The notes under the pieces are model-generated. The model saw only the letters and a list, made by a program, of their open reading frames with translations. It had not been told where the DNA came from and did not search any database. The translations under genes and the position numbers were made by a program. A stretch of DNA of 64,000 nt, taken from positions 434,001 through 498,000 of the forward strand of contig JABTUD010000001.1 in the NCBI GenBank assembly GCA_015075555.1, given 5' to 3'. This DNA comes from Thermoflexaceae bacterium (GTDB lineage: Bacteria > Chloroflexota > Dehalococcoidia > Tepidiformales > Tepidiformaceae). Positions 26,149 to 34,833 of the stretch are shown here, piece by piece. Numbering within the stretch: the first letter of the stretch is position 1; the number at the start of each line of letters is the position of its first letter.

Positions 26149-26889
26149 ATGGGATCGACCATGGGGGATGAGGACCCGCCCGCCGGGGGGCCGGGCGATG
26201 ACCTGGCACTCCGGCTTCTCCGGGTAGCCGCGGCGCCGGGCGAGGCGGAGGGGAGCCTCCTCATCCGGATGGAGACCACGCGGGGCGAGATAGGCGGCAT
26301 TCTGCACCCGGTGGAAGGCGGGAGCGGCGCCGTGGTCTGCGTTGGCGGGGCGATGGGCGGGCTGGATGGCCCGGCCGACGGCCTCTACCGGGACCTGCCG
26401 GGCCTGCTTTCCGAAGCAGGCGTCAGTGTGCTGCGCCTGGAGTACCGGACGCCGAACAACTTCGAGGAGTGCGTGCTCGATGTGCTTGCGGGCTGCTCAT
26501 TCCTGAAGGGTATTGGCGCTTCCGCGCTGGCGCTGGTGGGCCACAGCTTTGGAGCGGCCGTGGTAATCAAGGCCGGGCAGTTGCACCCCCTGGTGACCGG
26601 GGTCGCTTCGCTCTCGCCGCAGCTCTTCGGCACGCGACAGGTGGAGGAGCTCGGGCGGCCCCTGCTGCTGGTTCACGGCATGTCGGATTCGGTGCTCAGC
26701 CACGAAGCGAGCGAGGACATCTACCGGCGCGCCCTGGAGCCAAAGCGGATTGTGCTCTACGCCGAGGCCGGCCATTCGCTCATCCAGGTGAAGGACGAAC
26801 TGCGGGCGCTGCTGGCGGCGTGGGTCCCGGCGCGGCTGGCTGGCGCGGCCATGGAAACTGGCAGGGACGAGATAGAGCAGGGGCCCTGA
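26149..26889 (+). CDS. alpha/beta-hydrolase fold protein (dienelactone hydrolase-like)
   Basis: A 246-residue protein with an alpha/beta-hydrolase core: VVCVGGAMGG early, the nucleophile elbow VGHSFGAA, an acid in VHGMSDSVLS, and a late His in AGHSLIQ. The enzyme class is plausible but the substrate is unknown. TATAGT (26136-26141) lies exactly 7 nt upstream of ATG 26149. The frame is open to 26083, but a transcript from that -10 would begin at the ATG. The next gene follows after 26 bp but has its own -10. Confidence 0.78.
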   Translation: MGSTMGDEDPPAGGPGDDLALRLLRVAAAPGEAEGSLLIRMETTRGEIGGILHPVEGGSGAVVCVGGAMGGLDGPADGLYRDLPGLLSEAGVSVLRLEYRTPNNFEECVLDVLAGCSFLKGIGASALALVGHSFGAAVVIKAGQLHPLVTGVASLSPQLFGTRQVEELGRPLLLVHGMSDSVLSHEASEDIYRRALEPKRIVLYAEAGHSLIQVKDELRALLAAWVPARLAGAAMETGRDEIEQGP

Positions 26890-26915
26890 TTCGTTAGGGA
26901 CGCTAGAATCATCGC

Positions 26916-27914
26916 GTGGGAAACCCTGATGGTGCAGTGCACATCCGAGAAGCAACGCCTGCCGACGCAGCCCTGCTATCGGAGATAGAGCGAAACTCGC
27001 CCCTCGAATTCGCCGACGGCACCTCGGTGGCCATCGACCGTGGAAGCGACTACTTCGCTTCAGCGCGACTCATGGGGAACGTAAGGGCGACGGTGGCCAG
27101 CGTTGCGGGCGAGCCGGCAGGAGTGTTCTGCACAACGGTCCACCCGGCGCTTGTAGGCGGTGAGCGCCAGCGAATGCTCTATTTCCACCACACGCGCATC
27201 CTGCCCCGATTCCAGGGGCTTGGGATTGGCCGGGCGCTAGCCGATGAGATGTTCCGCCACTGGAAGGGGCAGTACGACTCGCCCTACTGGTACATCTCGC
27301 CGCTCAACGCCCACTCCCAGGCGTTCGCCCGGGGCGCTCCGGGAAAGTGGAGCTTCGGGCCAGCGTGGGTTTCGCTGCCCTGCGAAGAGAACGCGGGGCC
27401 TCCTTGCGGGCGGCTGGCCACGCCCGGAGACGCGGGGGAGATCGTTGCGATCCTGAATGCCTGCCACGAGGGCGAGGAGATGTTCCTGCCCTACACGACG
27501 GAGTCATTCGTGGAGAGGCTGGAGCGAGACCCGGCACAGTACAGCTGGGCGAACATCTGGCTCACCGATGGCGCGGTTGTGGGCGTGTGGCCGGAAGGAA
27601 ACTGGATAGGTTCGCGCTTCACCGATGCCAGCGGCAATGCGAGGAGCGGACGAAGTGGGGGCGCCGTGCTGGACTACGGATTCCTGCCGGGAGCGGGGGG
27701 ACGGCTCCGCGAACTGCTTCGGGGGTGGTGCACCTGGCTGCTCGACCACGGGATGGACGAGCTCACCGCGTTCACATCGACCGGGGCGCGCTCCTGGCCC
27801 GTGTTCCAGGGAATGGCGGCAGAGGTTTCGAGCTTCGACTTCTGGACCCCGGCAATCCCCGAGCCGCCGGGTGCGCGGGAGCGGGGGCTCTATGTGGACC
27901 ACATCTACTTCTAG
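26916..27914 (+). CDS. GNAT-family N-acetyltransferase
   Basis: A 332-residue protein starting with GTG 26916, 6 nt after TAGAAT (26904-26909), hence a likely leaderless GTG mRNA. The N-terminal half (residues 9-120) is a GNAT domain: IREATPADAALLSEI at the start and the acetyl-CoA pyrophosphate loop RFQGLGIGRALADE. The C-terminal half looks like a second, degenerate acetyltransferase-like domain and is not assigned. The substrate is unknown. Confidence 0.75.
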   Translation: MGNPDGAVHIREATPADAALLSEIERNSPLEFADGTSVAIDRGSDYFASARLMGNVRATVASVAGEPAGVFCTTVHPALVGGERQRMLYFHHTRILPRFQGLGIGRALADEMFRHWKGQYDSPYWYISPLNAHSQAFARGAPGKWSFGPAWVSLPCEENAGPPCGRLATPGDAGEIVAILNACHEGEEMFLPYTTESFVERLERDPAQYSWANIWLTDGAVVGVWPEGNWIGSRFTDASGNARSGRSGGAVLDYGFLPGAGGRLRELLRGWCTWLLDHGMDELTAFTSTGARSWPVFQGMAAEVSSFDFWTPAIPEPPGARERGLYVDHIYF

Positions 27915-28019
27915 GGTGGCGGGGCGGGTGACCCGGATACGTGCCCGCAATACCACGCATGCCATAAGAAATGGTAGCGCGTTGAGAAGATCGTGTGTTA
28001 CTTTACGCGTCCGGCTGAT

Positions 28020-28170
28020 GGAGGTAGCTATCGGCGGGGTGGCCGAAGCGTTTAGCCAGAAGAAGAGGGGCTTGGCGCCATCTCCCAATGCACCAAGCCC
28101 CGCGATGCCCGAATGCTTCGGGCAGAGCAGTCCTCACGGACTCAACGCGCTCGGCTAGATAGCTACCTCC
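28020..28170. ncRNA. candidate multibranched structured RNA overlapping the 3' end of ftsZ
   Basis: A 151-nt element closed by a perfect 13-bp stem (28020-28032 with 28158-28170). Inside is a second stem (28041-28046 with 28151-28156, then 28048-28052 with 28144-28148). Three hairpins follow: 28067-28075/28093-28101 (9 bp), 28106-28113/28117-28124 (8 bp, 3-nt loop) and 28129-28133/28138-28142 (5 bp). The last has loop TCAC on plus, which reads as the GNRA loop GTGA on minus. The strand is undecided. Minus would make it a 3' extension of ftsZ mRNA, with the stop codon inside the closing stem. Plus has a -10-like TACTTT at 27999-28004. I could not match it to tmRNA, SRP RNA, 6S RNA, RNase P RNA or a known riboswitch. 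Confidence 0.6.
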
Positions 28171-29290
28171 TTTCAGCCAGTTTCGCTACTGCCCCACTCC
28201 CCCCAGAATTCAGCGCATTCAGCGACCGGATTTTCTTGCGGAGGAACGTGGGCAGGTCTGCGTCCTGCTGGGTGGCGATGCCCGGGATGCCGATCTCGGC
28301 GAACCTGCGCACTTCCCTGGGGTCTTCCATATCCTGGGACTTCGGCGGGAAGCCGGTGGCGATGACGGTCATCTGGACTGCTTCACCCACCCTCGGGTCG
28401 ACGACGGTGCCAAAGATGATGTTGGCGGTCGGATCGACCACCTCGGCAACGACACGCGCGGCCATGTCGAGTTCGCGAAGCTGAAGCGTGCCGTCGTGGG
28501 TCACGTTGTAGAGGACGTTGAGAGCGCCATCGATTGACTGGTCGAGGAGCGGGCTGGTGGTGGCGGCGCGCGCGGCCTCGACCGCCCTGTTCTCGCCCGA
28601 GCCAGTGCCGACGGCAAGCAGGGCAGGGCCGGCCTCGCTCATAATCATGCGGACGTCATTGAAGTCGAGGTTGATCGAGCCATTCTGGCTGATGATGTTG
28701 GAGATTGACTGGATTGCCTGGCGGAGGACGTCGTCGGCCGTTTCGAAGGCCTGGTCGACGGTCGCGTCGGGCGGGCAGATCTCCACGAGCCGCTCGTTGG
28801 GGATGGCGATGAGGGTATCGACCTTGTCCTTGAGGCGGGCGACGCCTTCTTCGGCCTGGCGGCGGCGGCGCGCGCCTTCCCAGGCGAACGGGCGCGTGAC
28901 CACGCCAATGGTGAGGGCGCCGCAGTCCTTGGCGATTTCGGCGACGATGGGGGCAGCGCCGGTGCCGGTGCCGCCGCCCATGCCGGCCGTTACGAAGACC
29001 ATCTCCGTGCCTCGGAGGAGCTCGTAGAGCTCGTCGCGGCTCTCATCGGCGGCGCGTTCGCCGCGGGCGGGGTCACCGCCGACGCCAAGGCCCTTGGTAA
29101 GCTTCTCGCCGATGCGGAGGCGCGTGGAGGCATCGGACGACATCAACGCCTGGGCATCAGTGTTGCAGGCGACGAAGGTGACGCCGGGGATCTTGGCGCG
29201 GATCATGCGGTTGACGGCATTGCAGCCGCCGCCACCGACGCCGACGACCTTGATATCGGGCAGAAGCTCGGTTTCGTAACGAAGACTCAT
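28163..29290 (-). CDS. ftsZ: cell division protein FtsZ
   Basis: Tubulin-like GTPase that forms the division ring, 375 residues from ATG 29290 (MSLRYETELLPD). The nucleotide-binding region VVGVGGGGCNAVNRM opens the protein. The tubulin signature is GGGTGTGAAP, and the synergy (T7) loop is NLDFNDVRMIM, which stimulates GTP hydrolysis. The C-terminal end (FLRKKIRSLN...) resembles the FtsA/ZipA-binding tail, but is followed by about 15 extra residues. The frame is open 29 codons upstream, but AAAGGAA before 29290 and the homology set the start. It is the last gene of the dcw cluster, 83 bp after ftsA. Its stop codon lies within the closing stem of a strong RNA structure. Confidence 0.97.
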   Translation of the reverse strand: MSLRYETELLPDIKVVGVGGGGCNAVNRMIRAKIPGVTFVACNTDAQALMSSDASTRLRIGEKLTKGLGVGGDPARGERAADESRDELYELLRGTEMVFVTAGMGGGTGTGAAPIVAEIAKDCGALTIGVVTRPFAWEGARRRRQAEEGVARLKDKVDTLIAIPNERLVEICPPDATVDQAFETADDVLRQAIQSISNIISQNGSINLDFNDVRMIMSEAGPALLAVGTGSGENRAVEAARAATTSPLLDQSIDGALNVLYNVTHDGTLQLRELDMAARVVAEVVDPTANIIFGTVVDPRVGEAVQMTVIATGFPPKSQDMEDPREVRRFAEIGIPGIATQQDADLPTFLRKKIRSLNALNSGGSGAVAKLAERR

Positions 29291-29373
29291 AGTTCGTTCC
29301 TTTCCTTTTCTGAATGACTCCTCGTGGCGGGCGAAGTCGATGAAGCTCATTCGTTGTCCCTCCCTGGTAGAGC

Positions 29374-30624
29374 TCACTGGGGCATAAGCGCCCTGCCGAT
29401 GGCGGCGATCCGCCTGAAGATGCCGCCGACCGGCATGTCGAATCCGGGTGCGGGCAGGTCTGCGGGCCGGTCACGCCCGAGGAGGGCGTACTCGGCGAGG
29501 CCGATGGAGGTTGCATACGCGGGTGAGCCGACGAGGTCGGTCATCCCGGAGTAGCCATGGGGACGTCCAAGGCGGGCGGGCAGGCCGAGGTGGGCTTCGG
29601 CTACTTCGGGGAGGCCACGAAGCTGGGCGCCGCCGCCCGTCAGGACAAGGCCGGCTGCAATCTTGTCGAGGTAGCCGGCGCGCTTCAGTTCGAGACCCAC
29701 CATTTCGAGGATCTCCTCGCAGCGGGCCTGGAGGATCTCGCAGACATGGCCGAGGGGCACGACCTTCTGTGTCTGGGTGCCAAAGGCCTGGATCTCGACT
29801 GTCTCACTGTTCATGGAGGAGCCGGCGTAGGCGGCGCCGTACTGGCACTTGACGGTCTCCGCGCTCTCCCAGGGGCAACGGAGGACGCGGGCCAGGTCGT
29901 GGGTGAGGTTCGATCCAGCGATGGGGAGGCAGGCCGTGTGAGCAATTGAACCTTCATCAAAGACGGCGATGGAGGTGTTGGCGCCACCGATATCGACGAC
30001 GGCGACGCCCTGCATGCGCTCCTGCTGCTGGACGACGCTCGTTGCGGAGGCGAGGGCTTCGAGGATGATGTCGTCCACCTGTACCCCCGCGCCCTCGACG
30101 CACTTGGTGAGGTTCTGCACGGCCGAGATGGCTGCGGTGACGATGTGCGTCTCAGCATCGAGCCGGCCGCCAAACATCCCCACGGGGTCGGAGACGGGGT
30201 CGGTGCCCTCGACCCAGTAGCCACGGGGGAGTACGTGGATGACCTGCCGGTTGGTGGGAATGCTTATCTGGCCAGCGGCCTCGAGGACGCGGGCGCGATC
30301 GTCGGAGCTAATGGGCCGCGAGCGATCGGGGACGGCGATGATGCCGCGGTTATTCTGCGATTGGATATGGTTGCCGGAGATGCCGACGACGGCGCTGAGA
30401 ATGCGCATGCCGCACGACTGTTCGGCCTTCTCCACGGCTATCGCGATGGCATCGCGGGCGGACTGGATGTTGTCGATCACGCCGCGCGAGAGGCCGGAGG
30501 CAGGTGCAACGCCGAGCCCGAGAATCCGGGTATCGCCCTGTTCGCCGACATCGCCCACGATGACGGTGACCTTTGTGGACCCGACATCGATGGCCGCCAC
30601 GGTGTTGCGTCTTCGAATGCTCAT
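29374..30624 (-). CDS. ftsA: cell division protein FtsA
   Basis: Actin-like ATPase that tethers FtsZ to the membrane, 416 residues. The phosphate-1 motif is AAIDVGSTKVTVIVG (residues 10-24), phosphate-2 is VVDIGGANTSIAVF, and the adenosine motif is GLVLTGGGAQLRGL. The C-terminus (GGIFRRIAAIGRAL) can form the amphipathic membrane-targeting helix. GGGGGC about 8 nt upstream of the ATG may be a weak ribosome binding site. It lies 15 bp downstream of ftsQ and upstream of ftsZ. Confidence 0.96.
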   Translation of the reverse strand: MSIRRRNTVAAIDVGSTKVTVIVGDVGEQGDTRILGLGVAPASGLSRGVIDNIQSARDAIAIAVEKAEQSCGMRILSAVVGISGNHIQSQNNRGIIAVPDRSRPISSDDRARVLEAAGQISIPTNRQVIHVLPRGYWVEGTDPVSDPVGMFGGRLDAETHIVTAAISAVQNLTKCVEGAGVQVDDIILEALASATSVVQQQERMQGVAVVDIGGANTSIAVFDEGSIAHTACLPIAGSNLTHDLARVLRCPWESAETVKCQYGAAYAGSSMNSETVEIQAFGTQTQKVVPLGHVCEILQARCEEILEMVGLELKRAGYLDKIAAGLVLTGGGAQLRGLPEVAEAHLGLPARLGRPHGYSGMTDLVGSPAYATSIGLAEYALLGRDRPADLPAPGFDMPVGGIFRRIAAIGRALMPQ

Positions 30625-30639
30625 TTGCGGTGCCCCCTT

Positions 30640-31509
30640 TTACTGCAAGACCGGCCGGTTGCCATACCGGAGGTCAACAGATGTGTAGTTGATGCCCTGG
30701 AGCTCTGCCTCGCGGCGGAGCGCGGCCCATACGGCGAGCTTGTAGGCGATGGAACTGGAGTCTCCGAGAAGGGCGGTTTCGCCCGCGGCGGTGGTCACCA
30801 GCACGCCCTTGCCGGCAAGGTGGGCCACCTCGGTGACGGTAGTGCCAAGCTGGCGGGGAAGGCGCTCGTAGATCTCGGCCGCGGCGTCGACCGCCTGGTA
30901 GTCGACGCGCTCGCCCTGGCGGAGACTGCCAGGAGCCGAGCTGCGAATGACCGGCGAGCCCGCGGCAGGCGCGACGGTGCCAAGCACGACACCGTCGCGG
31001 TCGATGGTGTAGCGGACGCCGCTCTGCTCCCAGATTCCCCAGGCCTTGCGCTCTTCGATGACGACGCGGAGCTTGGCGGGCCAGTGGCGCTCGATATGGA
31101 CCGAGTGAATGAGGGGTTGCTGGTACAGAACCTTCTGAGCGGTTGCTAAGTCGGCGGTGAACATGCTCTCGCCAAGCAGGCCAGTGCTGGTGACAATGAC
31201 ATCGGCGCCGATGCGCTCATTGCCGGCGACCTCGATGTTGTTGATGCGGAAGAAGGGTGAGGCCCAGGCCCAGTAGAGCGCGCCCCCCAGGGTGGCCATA
31301 ACCCCTGCGAAGGCAAGGCCGAGGAACCAGCGGCGGCCCGGGCGGGGGAAACGGAGGATGCGGCGGCCACCACCACCAGGAGGCTGACCACCCCCGCCAG
31401 AACGGCGCACGATCATGCGCGGCGCCTTCTCTCCGACGGTCGGGCGGCCACGGCGGACGATCATGCGAGGGAGTCCCTGCTGCGGGCGGCGTTTGCGGCG
31501 GATGATCAT
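30640..31509 (-). CDS. ftsQ: cell division protein FtsQ/DivIB
   Basis: Divisome scaffold, 289 residues: a long basic N-terminal cytoplasmic tail (about 1-60, Arg/Gly/Pro-rich), one membrane segment (about 63-85), then an extracytoplasmic POTRA domain starting FFRINNIEVAGNERIGADVI. The C-terminal beta domain ends at SVDLRYGNRPVL. It overlaps the ddl stop by 4 bp (ATGA), consistent with translational coupling. Confidence 0.93.
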   Translation of the reverse strand: MIIRRKRRPQQGLPRMIVRRGRPTVGEKAPRMIVRRSGGGGQPPGGGGRRILRFPRPGRRWFLGLAFAGVMATLGGALYWAWASPFFRINNIEVAGNERIGADVIVTSTGLLGESMFTADLATAQKVLYQQPLIHSVHIERHWPAKLRVVIEERKAWGIWEQSGVRYTIDRDGVVLGTVAPAAGSPVIRSSAPGSLRQGERVDYQAVDAAAEIYERLPRQLGTTVTEVAHLAGKGVLVTTAAGETALLGDSSSIAYKLAVWAALRREAELQGINYTSVDLRYGNRPVLQ

Positions 31510-32555
31510 CGTCTGGACCTCCGCGCGTGGCGCTCAAGGGCCAGCTCAAGGATCCGGGTGAGCAGGTCCGGGTAGCGCAGGCCGGAAGCTTCCCACAGCT
31601 TGGGGAACATGCTGATGCTGGTGAACCCGGGGATGGTGTTCACTTCGTTAGCGATGACCTCGGCGCCATCGCGAACGAAGAAATCGACGCGGGCGTAGCC
31701 TTCGCAGCCCATGACGCGGTACATCCGGAGGGCGAGCTCGCGCACCTCATCGGCCACCGCGGCCGTGAGACGGGCAGGGATGAGGAGCTGCGTGCGTGAG
31801 GCCGGGTCGTACTTGCTTTCGTAGCTGTAGAAATCGCGGTCAGGGACGATTTCGCCAACGATGCTCGCCTCGGGGCACTCGTTCCCGAGCACCGAGCATT
31901 CGACCTCCTGGCCGGAGATGGCTTCTTCCACCACAGCCTTGTCGTCGTAGGCGAAAGCAGCGCGGAAGGCTTCGGCGAGGTCTTCGCGGGAGCGGGCGCG
32001 GGTGACGCCCACGCTGGACCCGCCGTTGGCGGGCTTCACAAAGCAGGGGTAGCCGAGAGCGGATTCGACATACCGGACCGCATCTGCATCGCTGGCGGCC
32101 ACCTCCCAGCTGCGGAGAACTCCGTAGCGGGGAACGGGGATGCCGGCCTCATGGAAGAGTGCCTTCATCAGTGCCTTGTCCATGCCGATCGCGCTGGCTG
32201 CGACTCCGGCGCCCGCATAGGGAAGGCCGGCGATTTCGAAGAACCCCTGCAGGGTGCCGTCCTCCCCGAAGGTGCCGTGGACGAGGGGGAAGGCGACATC
32301 GCAGGATGTGAGGGCCTCCAGCGCCCCGGGCGCGCGCAGCATCGGCTGGCCTCCCCCGAAGGCGGTTGCTCCCGCATCGAGCGCATCGCGCGTCTCCCCG
32401 GGCGAAAGCCAGGCCCCGGACTTTGCGATTGCGATTGGCACGATTTCCCAGCGGGCGGGGTCAAGCGCAGCCATGACGCCACGGGCGCTGACCACGCTGA
32501 CCTCGTGCTCGCCGGAGCGGCCGCCGAAGACCACCGCCACGCGCTGCCTCGTCAT
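31506..32555 (-). CDS. ddl: D-alanine--D-alanine ligase
   Basis: ATP-grasp ligase making the D-Ala-D-Ala end of the peptidoglycan stem, 349 residues from ATG 32555 (MTRQRVAVVFGGRSGEHEVS). Key elements are HGTFGEDGTLQGFFE, KPANGGSSVGV (ATP loop), the omega-loop DFYSYESKY, and VNTIPGFTSISMFP. The Tyr ending YESKY matches D-Ala-D-Ala rather than D-Ala-D-lactate ligases, so a vancomycin-sensitive stem is predicted. The start codon shares one base with the murB stop (TGATG). Confidence 0.95.
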   Translation of the reverse strand: MTRQRVAVVFGGRSGEHEVSVVSARGVMAALDPARWEIVPIAIAKSGAWLSPGETRDALDAGATAFGGGQPMLRAPGALEALTSCDVAFPLVHGTFGEDGTLQGFFEIAGLPYAGAGVAASAIGMDKALMKALFHEAGIPVPRYGVLRSWEVAASDADAVRYVESALGYPCFVKPANGGSSVGVTRARSREDLAEAFRAAFAYDDKAVVEEAISGQEVECSVLGNECPEASIVGEIVPDRDFYSYESKYDPASRTQLLIPARLTAAVADEVRELALRMYRVMGCEGYARVDFFVRDGAEVIANEVNTIPGFTSISMFPKLWEASGLRYPDLLTRILELALERHARRSRR

Positions 32556-33466
32556 CACCAGGCCCCCACGAAGGCGACTTCGCGTTCGAGGGTGACGCCG
32601 GAGGTCTCGCGAACGCGCCGCTCCGCCTCCTCCACGAGAGCTGCGACATCGGCAGCGCTCGCGGCGCCTTCGTTGACGAAGAAGTTGCAGTGCTTCTCGC
32701 TGATGGCGGCATCTCCGCGGCGCGCGCCGCGCAAGCCGGCGGTCTCGATCAGCTTCCAGGCCGGGATGCCGGGAGGGTTCTTGAACATGGACCCCGCATT
32801 GCGGCCGCGAGGCTGGGCCGAAAGGCGGCGGCGGTCGAATTCGGCTACGCGCGCAGTGAGAGCTGCGGGGTCGCCCGGTGTGAGTGAGAGCTCGCATTCG
32901 AGCACAGCCTCGCCGGGCAGGCGACGCCGGGTGAGGGCACTTCCGCGGTAGACGAGCCCCAGGTCGGAGGCATCAACCCAGAGGTCGCTTCCTCCCGGCT
33001 GGAGAAGGCGGACCCGGGTGAGCACATCGGCGAGGCAGCCGCCATAGGCGCCGGCGTTGTAGACCACCGCGCCGCCGAGGGTGCCGGGGATGCCTGCGGC
33101 CCAGGCAAGGCCGTCGAGCCCAAGGCGGCACATCCGGCGCGCGAAGGCGGCGAAGCTGACGCCGCTCTCGATGCGGAAGCGGCCGTCGCCCTGGTCATGC
33201 TCGGCCGCGGAACGGTTATCGAGGACGGCGCCGCGGATGCCAGAATCGGCGACAAGGATGTTGCTGCCGCTGCCAAGCACGAAGAGATCCACGCCGGCCT
33301 CACGGGCAGCCGTGGCAGCCCTCGCCAGTGCGGTCGCATCCCTGACGGTGACGAACAGGTCAGCAGGGCCGCCGATACCGAATGTGGTGTGCCGGCTCAG
33401 GGGCTCGTCGCGCCGGACCTCGCCCACGGCCTTCATCTCCGCGGCCAGCCTTTCGAGTGCGCTCAT
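32555..33466 (-). CDS. murB: UDP-N-acetylenolpyruvoylglucosamine reductase
   Basis: FAD enzyme reducing UDP-GlcNAc-enolpyruvate to UDP-MurNAc with NADPH, 303 residues. It begins MSALERLAAEMK and reaches LSRHTTFGIGGPAD, the standard opening. FAD-binding LGSGSNILVAD, WAAGIPGTLGGAVVYNAGAYGG and RGRNAGSMFKNPPG follow. SAGSxFKNP-type Ser (here Asn-Ala-Gly-Ser) supplies the catalytic proton donor. This is a type II-like short enzyme. The start overlaps the murC stop (ATGA). Confidence 0.96.
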   Translation of the reverse strand: MSALERLAAEMKAVGEVRRDEPLSRHTTFGIGGPADLFVTVRDATALARAATAAREAGVDLFVLGSGSNILVADSGIRGAVLDNRSAAEHDQGDGRFRIESGVSFAAFARRMCRLGLDGLAWAAGIPGTLGGAVVYNAGAYGGCLADVLTRVRLLQPGGSDLWVDASDLGLVYRGSALTRRRLPGEAVLECELSLTPGDPAALTARVAEFDRRRLSAQPRGRNAGSMFKNPPGIPAWKLIETAGLRGARRGDAAISEKHCNFFVNEGAASAADVAALVEEAERRVRETSGVTLEREVAFVGAW

Positions 33467-34833
33467 CGGAGCAACTCCAGGATCATCGGGCCGGCCTCCA
33501 CCACGTCTCCCGCACCGATGGTGAAGACCACGTCGCCCGGGCGGGCGAGATCGACGGCCATCCTGGCAGCGGCATCGAAGTCCGGGGCGTAGGAAGCGGC
33601 CGGTTCGCGAATGGCGCGCGCGAGGTCGCTGGCGCTTCGGCCGGCGACCGGGGTCTCGCGTGCCGCGTACGTCTCGAGGACGATGAGCGCATCGAGGTCG
33701 CTCCAGCACCTGGTCCACTCGTCCCAGAGGTAGGAGATGCGGGAGTAGGTGTGGGGCTGGTAGATGCCGATGAGACGGCGGCCACCGAAGCGTGTGCGCG
33801 CTGCCTGCAGGGTGGCGCGCACTTCGGTGGGGTGGTGGGCGTAGTCGTCCATGACGATGATGCCCCCGGCTTCACCCACCAGTTCGAAGCGTCTGTGGGC
33901 GCCACGGAAGGCGCGAACCGCCTCGCGGATGGCGTCAAAACTGGCGCCGAGGTGGTGGCTTACCGCGGCAGCGGCGAGGGCGTTGGCCACGAAATGGTTG
34001 CCAGGCTGGCGCACCCGAAGCTCCCCAAGGAGCTTCCCCTGGCGGAGGACTTCGAAGGCCGTCTCGCCTGCCCCCGGATGGGGGTTCCCGGCGCACCAGC
34101 TCTCGCGAGGGTCGAACCCGAACGTCTCAACGGTGACGCCTCCGTCACCGGCCTCGCGGATGACGCGCATGGCGCCGGGGTCATCGCCGCAGACCAGGAG
34201 CAGGCCGCCGGGCTTCACTTTGCGGGCGAATTCCGCGAACGCCTGGTGGTACGCCTCGGGGGTGCCGTAGTAGTCCAGGTGGTCGGGTTCGACATTGGTG
34301 ATGACCGCCACATCGGGGGCGTACTCGTGGAAGGCCCGGCGGTACTCGTCGGCCTCAACCACGCATAGGTCCCCTTCGCCCCAGGCGGCGTTGCCCCCAA
34401 GGTCGATGCTCTCGCCGCCGAGGAGATACATGGGTTTGAGGCCGGCCTCGGAGAGAATGAAGGCGATGAGGCTGGAGGTCGTGGTCTTGCCGTGTGACCC
34501 GGCGACAGCGATGACGCGCTTGCCCTCCATCAGGCGGGCGACCATCTCGGCGCGGAGGATGACGGGGATGCCGCGCTCCCGGGCAGCGGCGATCTCGGGG
34601 TTGTCGTCGCCAGCGGCTGCAGTGTGGACGACGAGCGCGGGGGAACCGAGGTTGGCGGCGCTGTGGCCGATGTGGACCTTTGCCCCCATGCTCTCAAGGC
34701 GGGCAGTGAGACCGGACGGGCGCAGATCGCTGCCGCTCACGGCGATGCCGCGCTGCAGCAGCAGCTGACCGATAGCAGACATGTGCATGCCGCCAATGCC
34801 GACGAGATGGACCGGCCCGCGAATCTCGCTCAT
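33463..34833 (-). CDS. murC: UDP-N-acetylmuramate--L-alanine ligase
   Basis: Adds L-Ala to UDP-MurNAc using ATP, 456 residues. The N-terminal Rossmann motif VHLVGIGGMHMSAIG is typical of MurC. The ATP loop is VAGSHGKTTTSS, followed by EADEYRRAFHEY and ITNVEPDHLDYYG. HHPTEVRATL and YQPHTYSR mark the C-terminal domain. It has 4-bp ATGA overlaps with murG upstream and murB downstream. Confidence 0.97.
   Translation of the reverse strand: MSEIRGPVHLVGIGGMHMSAIGQLLLQRGIAVSGSDLRPSGLTARLESMGAKVHIGHSAANLGSPALVVHTAAAGDDNPEIAAARERGIPVILRAEMVARLMEGKRVIAVAGSHGKTTTSSLIAFILSEAGLKPMYLLGGESIDLGGNAAWGEGDLCVVEADEYRRAFHEYAPDVAVITNVEPDHLDYYGTPEAYHQAFAEFARKVKPGGLLLVCGDDPGAMRVIREAGDGGVTVETFGFDPRESWCAGNPHPGAGETAFEVLRQGKLLGELRVRQPGNHFVANALAAAAVSHHLGASFDAIREAVRAFRGAHRRFELVGEAGGIIVMDDYAHHPTEVRATLQAARTRFGGRRLIGIYQPHTYSRISYLWDEWTRCWSDLDALIVLETYAARETPVAGRSASDLARAIREPAASYAPDFDAAARMAVDLARPGDVVFTIGAGDVVEAGPMILELLR

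Noticed and set aside
28020-28170. tRNA, tmRNA, SRP RNA or 6S RNA as identity of the structured element
   Set aside because: No cloverleaf with T-arm, no tmRNA tag reading frame, no SRP GGAA/AGCAG domain and no long single stem with a central bubble typical of 6S RNA.
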